Positions 61,791 to 64,000 of a stretch of DNA of 64,000 nt are shown here, piece by piece (position 1 is the first letter of the stretch; every line of letters begins with the position of its first letter). The notes under the pieces are model-generated. The model saw only the letters and a list, made by a program, of their open reading frames with translations, searched no databases and was not told the DNA's origin. Source of the DNA: Mycobacterium sp. Root135 (GTDB lineage: Bacteria; Actinomycetota; Actinomycetes; Mycobacteriales; Mycobacteriaceae); contig NZ_LMEZ01000009.1 of assembly GCF_001426545.1 (NCBI RefSeq), forward strand, positions 186,001 to 250,000, in the 5' to 3' direction. Made by a program: the position numbers and the translations under genes.

Positions 61791-61843
61791 TGTGATCCGG
61801 TTCACGCCGAGGGGACGTTCGGTTTCGGCCTTCCCGTCCGACT
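61791..61843 (+). promoter_or_regulatory. Conserved promoter-like module, copy 1 (csbD)
   Basis: TGTGA-N6-TCAC at 61791-61805 (Crp-like), then 8 bp, then GACGTTCGG (61814-61822), then 15 bp, then CCGACT (61838-61843). The identical arrangement recurs at 62212-62264. It lies 116 bp upstream of csbD; a CCCCAA/TTGGGG hairpin (61872-61889) follows. Confidence 0.65.
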
Positions 61844-61959
61844 CAACTCACGACCTGTTGAAACGGTTTGTCCCCAATGCCATTTGGGGCGACCCTCGCA
61901 GGATGACGCCTTCGAGGACCACTCGAAGGCGATGGGTAACACAACGAAGGGAAGCCATC

Positions 61960-62130
61960 ATGGGCATCGTGGACAAGGCCAAGAACGCCGCTGAAGACGC
62001 CATCGGCAAGGCCAAGGAGGTCATCGGTGAGGCCACCAACAACGACGACCTGGCCGCCGAAGGCAAGAAGGACCAGGGTGTGTCCGGCGTGAAGAAGGTC
62101 GGCGAGAACATCAAGGACACCTTCAAGTAA
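61960..62130 (+). CDS. csbD: CsbD family stress protein
   Basis: A 56-residue Lys/Glu/Asp-rich protein matching the CsbD family: GIVDKAKNAAEDAIGKAKEV and an ending GENIKDTFK. Such small hydrophilic proteins are induced in general stress. ATG 61960 has AAGGGAAG upstream; the longer open frame is not homologous. It is preceded by the conserved promoter-like module. Confidence 0.9.
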   Translation: MGIVDKAKNAAEDAIGKAKEVIGEATNNDDLAAEGKKDQGVSGVKKVGENIKDTFK

Positions 62131-62211
62131 CGAGCACGGCCACGGGGCCGCGTCGCGCCGCAGCAAGGCGGCGGGGCGCGGCCCTTGCCCCCGCCGGACC
62201 GCGACGTTGCA

Positions 62212-62264
62212 TGTGAGTCAGTTCACTGAGCTGCGACGTTCGGATCGAGGCCCGGGCCCCGACT
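62212..62264 (+). promoter_or_regulatory. Conserved promoter-like module, copy 2 (asp23)
   Basis: TGTGA-N6-TCAC at 62212-62226, 8 bp, GACGTTCGG (62235-62243), 15 bp, CCGACT (62259-62264). Every spacing equals that of the csbD copy, although the spacer sequences differ. It ends 55 bp upstream of the first asp23 gene. Confidence 0.65.
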
Positions 62265-62319
62265 ACACCACCGAAGCACGAAGATCATCACCAACTTTCG
62301 ACGAGGAGTTTCGATCACG

Positions 62320-62793
62320 ATGACCAGCACCCAGCCCGTCACCACCGCCACGGCAACCACCGGCAAGGACGTCGCCTCCGTCACCAGTTCGACACTGGTG
62401 AGCTCGCAGGGCAAGACCACCATCGCCGACACCGTGGTGTCGAAGATCGCCGGGATCGCCGCCCGCGAGGTCAGCGGCGTCTACGCCCTCGGCGGCGGCG
62501 CCTCCCGCGTCGTCGGTGCGCTGCGCGAACGCATCCCCGGCGCCAACGTCAACCACTCCCAGGGCGTCTCGGTCGAGGTCGGGGAGAAGCAGGCGGCCGT
62601 CGACCTCGACATCGTCGCCGAGTACGGCGTGTCCATCGCCGACCTGGCCACCGGACTGCGCCGCAACGTCATCACCGCGATCGAGCGGATGACGGGCCTC
62701 GAGGTCACCGAAGTCAACGTCACCGTGCACGACATCCACCTCGCCGGCGACGACGACGTCGACTCCGACGACGCGGTCACCCGGGTGCAGTGA
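62320..62793 (+). CDS. Asp23/Gls24 family envelope stress protein
   Basis: A 157-residue protein with an Asp23 domain at about residues 30-140. Characteristic segments are SKIAGIAAREVSGVYALGGG and GVSVEVGEKQAAVDLDIVAE, with VTEVNVTVHDIHL near the end. In Gram-positives Asp23 proteins sit at the membrane through partner AmaP and help with envelope stress. It starts at ATG 62320 and leads a cluster of related genes. Confidence 0.92.
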   Translation: MTSTQPVTTATATTGKDVASVTSSTLVSSQGKTTIADTVVSKIAGIAAREVSGVYALGGGASRVVGALRERIPGANVNHSQGVSVEVGEKQAAVDLDIVAEYGVSIADLATGLRRNVITAIERMTGLEVTEVNVTVHDIHLAGDDDVDSDDAVTRVQ

Positions 62794-62825
62794 CCAACAC
62801 GGACACGGGTGAAGGACACCACTCG

Positions 62826-63119
62826 ATGACGAGCGAGCCCGACCAGGCCGATCTCATCGCCGACGCCGTCACCGCGGTGCCGGGGGTGGTCGGGTTGCAC
62901 GCCGGCATGTTCGGCGAAGTCGCGACCTACCTCCCCGGCCACCGGGTGGCGGGAATCCGCACCAACCCCGACGGCGTCACAGAGGTCCACGTGACGCTTC
63001 GCTACGGCACGCCGGTCCGCGACACTGCGGCACGGGTCCGTGACGCCGCGGCCGCCGTGGTCGGTGGCGTCGTCGACGTGACAGTGGAAGACGTCGTCAC
63101 CGAAGCCTCCGCATCGTGA
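62826..63119 (+). CDS. Asp23/Gls24-like short protein
   Basis: A 97-residue protein if started at ATG 62826, which has a GAAGGA ribosome site; a GTG at 62790 overlapping the asp23 stop would add 12 low-complexity residues. The fold pattern (VPGVVGLHAGMFGEVATYLP, then VTEVHVTLRYGTPV, then VDVTVEDVV) is that of a truncated Asp23-type domain. It overlaps the next gene by 4 bp (GTGA). Confidence 0.78.
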   Translation: MTSEPDQADLIADAVTAVPGVVGLHAGMFGEVATYLPGHRVAGIRTNPDGVTEVHVTLRYGTPVRDTAARVRDAAAAVVGGVVDVTVEDVVTEASAS

Positions 63120-63355
63120 CCGTGGCGCGGTGGGACCGCTACCCGGATCGGGCCAGCGCCCGCCGCGCCGCAGCTCGCGAGTTTCACCCCGACCGGGGCG
63201 GCAGCCCGGGGGAGTTCGCGGCGGCACTCGACGCGATCGACGTCCACTTCCGCCAGCCCCGCCCCCATTCGAGCGTCCGACGCCGGCGGCGTCGCACTTT
63301 CAGCGTCAACCCGCTTCGCCTACTGCGCCGTCGGCGCCGCTTCATCGAGCTCTGA
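63116..63355 (+). CDS. Minimal J-domain-like basic protein
   Basis: A 79-residue protein. ASARRAAAREFHPDRGGSPG (about residues 13-32) contains an HPDRGG motif between two predicted helices, as in helix II-HPD-helix III of DnaJ J-domains, but the helix I signature is not clear. The C-terminal 35 residues are Arg-rich. GTG 63116 overlaps the preceding gene. A role recruiting DnaK is inference. Confidence 0.6.
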   Translation: MTVARWDRYPDRASARRAAAREFHPDRGGSPGEFAAALDAIDVHFRQPRPHSSVRRRRRRTFSVNPLRLLRRRRRFIEL

Positions 63356-63408
63356 CGCGCCCCACGACACCACAGAAACGCTGTGCTGCAACATCTTCGG
63401 AGGTTCAC

Positions 63409-63588
63409 ATGACCACATCCAGTTTGGGCTTGATCGCCGGCCTTCTGCTCGGCATCGCCGCGGCCGCGGGCGGTTTGACCGGCTTCGTCGTCGCTCTGAT
63501 CCTCGGCGTCGCCGGGTACCTGATCGGCGGCCAGCGCGACGGCGAGTTCGACTTGTCGACACTGTTCCCCGGGCGTCGTCGTGGCTGA
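63409..63588 (+). CDS. DUF2273-like small membrane protein
   Basis: A 59-residue protein with two hydrophobic helices (about residues 5-22 and 24-42), Gly-rich, and the short tail DLSTLFPGRRRG, as in DUF2273 proteins found in Asp23 clusters. GGAGG lies upstream of ATG 63409. It overlaps the next gene by 8 bp. Confidence 0.83.
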   Translation: MTTSSLGLIAGLLLGIAAAAGGLTGFVVALILGVAGYLIGGQRDGEFDLSTLFPGRRRG

Positions 63589-63973
63589 CGACGCTCACGA
63601 CGTCGTTCACGACGCGGATGCGGCCGACGATCCCGGCGCCCGCGGTGAGCTCACCGTGCGCGACAAGGTGGCGCAGCGACTCGCCGTGCACGCCGCCCGG
63701 CTCACCGACGGGGTGCACCAGCACTCCGCGGGTCTGAACAAGATCACCGGACGTGAACTGCCCCGCGCGACCGTCTCGATCGCCGGTGACCGCGCCCACG
63801 TAGAGGTGAGCATCGCCGTCGCGTGGCCCGCGCCCGTGGTCGACGTCGGCGCCGCCGTGCAACGCAACGTCGTGGACGCACTGAGGACGTATGCCGCCCT
63901 GACCGTCGACCGCGTCGACGTGGCCGTCGACGCCGTCCTACCCGCCGCCACACCCTCGAGGACCGTGCAATGA
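63581..63973 (+). CDS. Asp23/Gls24 family protein
   Basis: A 130-residue protein with a polar His/Asp-rich N-terminus (about 1-25) and an Asp23-type domain (about 28-120): VRDKVAQRLAVHAARLTDGV, ATVSIAGDRAHVEVSIAVAW and LTVDRVDVAVDAVL. It starts at GTG 63581, overlapping DUF2273, and overlaps the last gene by 4 bp. Confidence 0.83.
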   Translation: MADDAHDVVHDADAADDPGARGELTVRDKVAQRLAVHAARLTDGVHQHSAGLNKITGRELPRATVSIAGDRAHVEVSIAVAWPAPVVDVGAAVQRNVVDALRTYAALTVDRVDVAVDAVLPAATPSRTVQ

Positions 63974-64000
63974 CCACCACCCAGGACCGCGCCACCGCCG
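63970..64000 (+). CDS. Start of a further cluster gene (truncated by the window edge)
   Basis: ATG 63970 overlaps the preceding stop by 4 bp (ATGA) and reads MTTTQDRATA to the edge. By position it may be the AmaP/DUF6286-type membrane partner common in these clusters, but only ten residues are visible. Confidence 0.5.
   Translation, partial: MTTTQDRATA

Overview
The window reads as chromosomal DNA of a fast-growing mycobacterium (Mycolicibacterium-like). It is GC-rich with many GTG starts and 1-20 bp gene overlaps. The gene order pth-rplY-lpqT-prs-glmU, tRNA-Gln, tetR-mfd-mazG, lpqU-eno-ftsB-DUF501-ppx, then kdp, follows the block known in Mycobacterium tuberculosis as Rv1014c-Rv1031. Mycobacterial hallmarks include a PE-PPE domain hydrolase, LpqT- and LpqU-type lipoproteins and a PacL-CtpC metal efflux pair. 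No phage, transposase or CRISPR array is visible. All assignments come from reading the sequence; no database search was run.

Layout. 1-3989: the 5' three quarters or more of a very large exported repeat protein, running off the left edge. 4.3-6.2 kb: a two-gene drug-type ABC exporter. 6.1-7.8 kb: a small membrane protein and a QueG-like 4Fe-4S protein. 7.9-14.4 kb (minus): pth, rplY, a short-chain dehydrogenase, two LpqT-like lipoproteins, an ArsC-like protein, prs and glmU, then tRNA-Gln. 14.6-19.9 kb (plus): tetR, mfd, mazG. 20-25 kb (minus): a PE-PPE hydrolase and the efeUOB iron-uptake operon under an IdeR-like box. 25-29.7 kb (plus): transglycosylase, eno, ftsB, DUF501, ppx and a small membrane protein. 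29.7-31.7 kb (minus): a previously easy-to-miss 34-residue Cys/His-rich metallothionein-like peptide and prpE. 31.8-34.4 kb: hydrolase, methyltransferase, TetR. 34.4-42.5 kb (minus): a complete potassium-ATPase operon, micro-ORF-kdpF-A-B-C-D-E, preceded by 11-bp-phased repeats. 42.7-47.8 kb: a secreted protein and a LacI-controlled DUF3311-symporter-deacetylase operon with a perfect palindromic operator. 48-52.5 kb: 2H phosphoesterase, MFS exporter, 2-hydroxyacid dehydrogenase, membrane protein, PepSY-like lipoprotein. 52.7-57.5 kb: an odd tRNA with UAA anticodon, a hipBA toxin-antitoxin pair with three operators, a secreted peptidase, a frameshifted phosphotriesterase homologue and an Excalibur-like protein. 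57.5-59.9 kb (minus): pacL-ctpC with a Fur/Zur-like box. 60.1-64 kb: a stress cluster with an ANTAR protein, an Asp23-like protein and an ECF sigma factor on minus, and csbD, three Asp23-type genes, a minimal J-domain-like protein and a DUF2273 protein on plus.

The most notable unexplained signal is a four-part motif, TGTGA-N6-TCAC-N8-GACGTTCGG-N15-CCGACT, present with identical spacing upstream of csbD and of the first asp23 gene. It suggests a shared promoter for this stress cluster, possibly read by the adjacent sigma factor and gated by a Crp-type regulator. Other observations worth checking are the metallothionein-like peptide, the class I tRNA-Leu(UAA), the phased KdpE-type repeats and the LacI/deacetylase operon.
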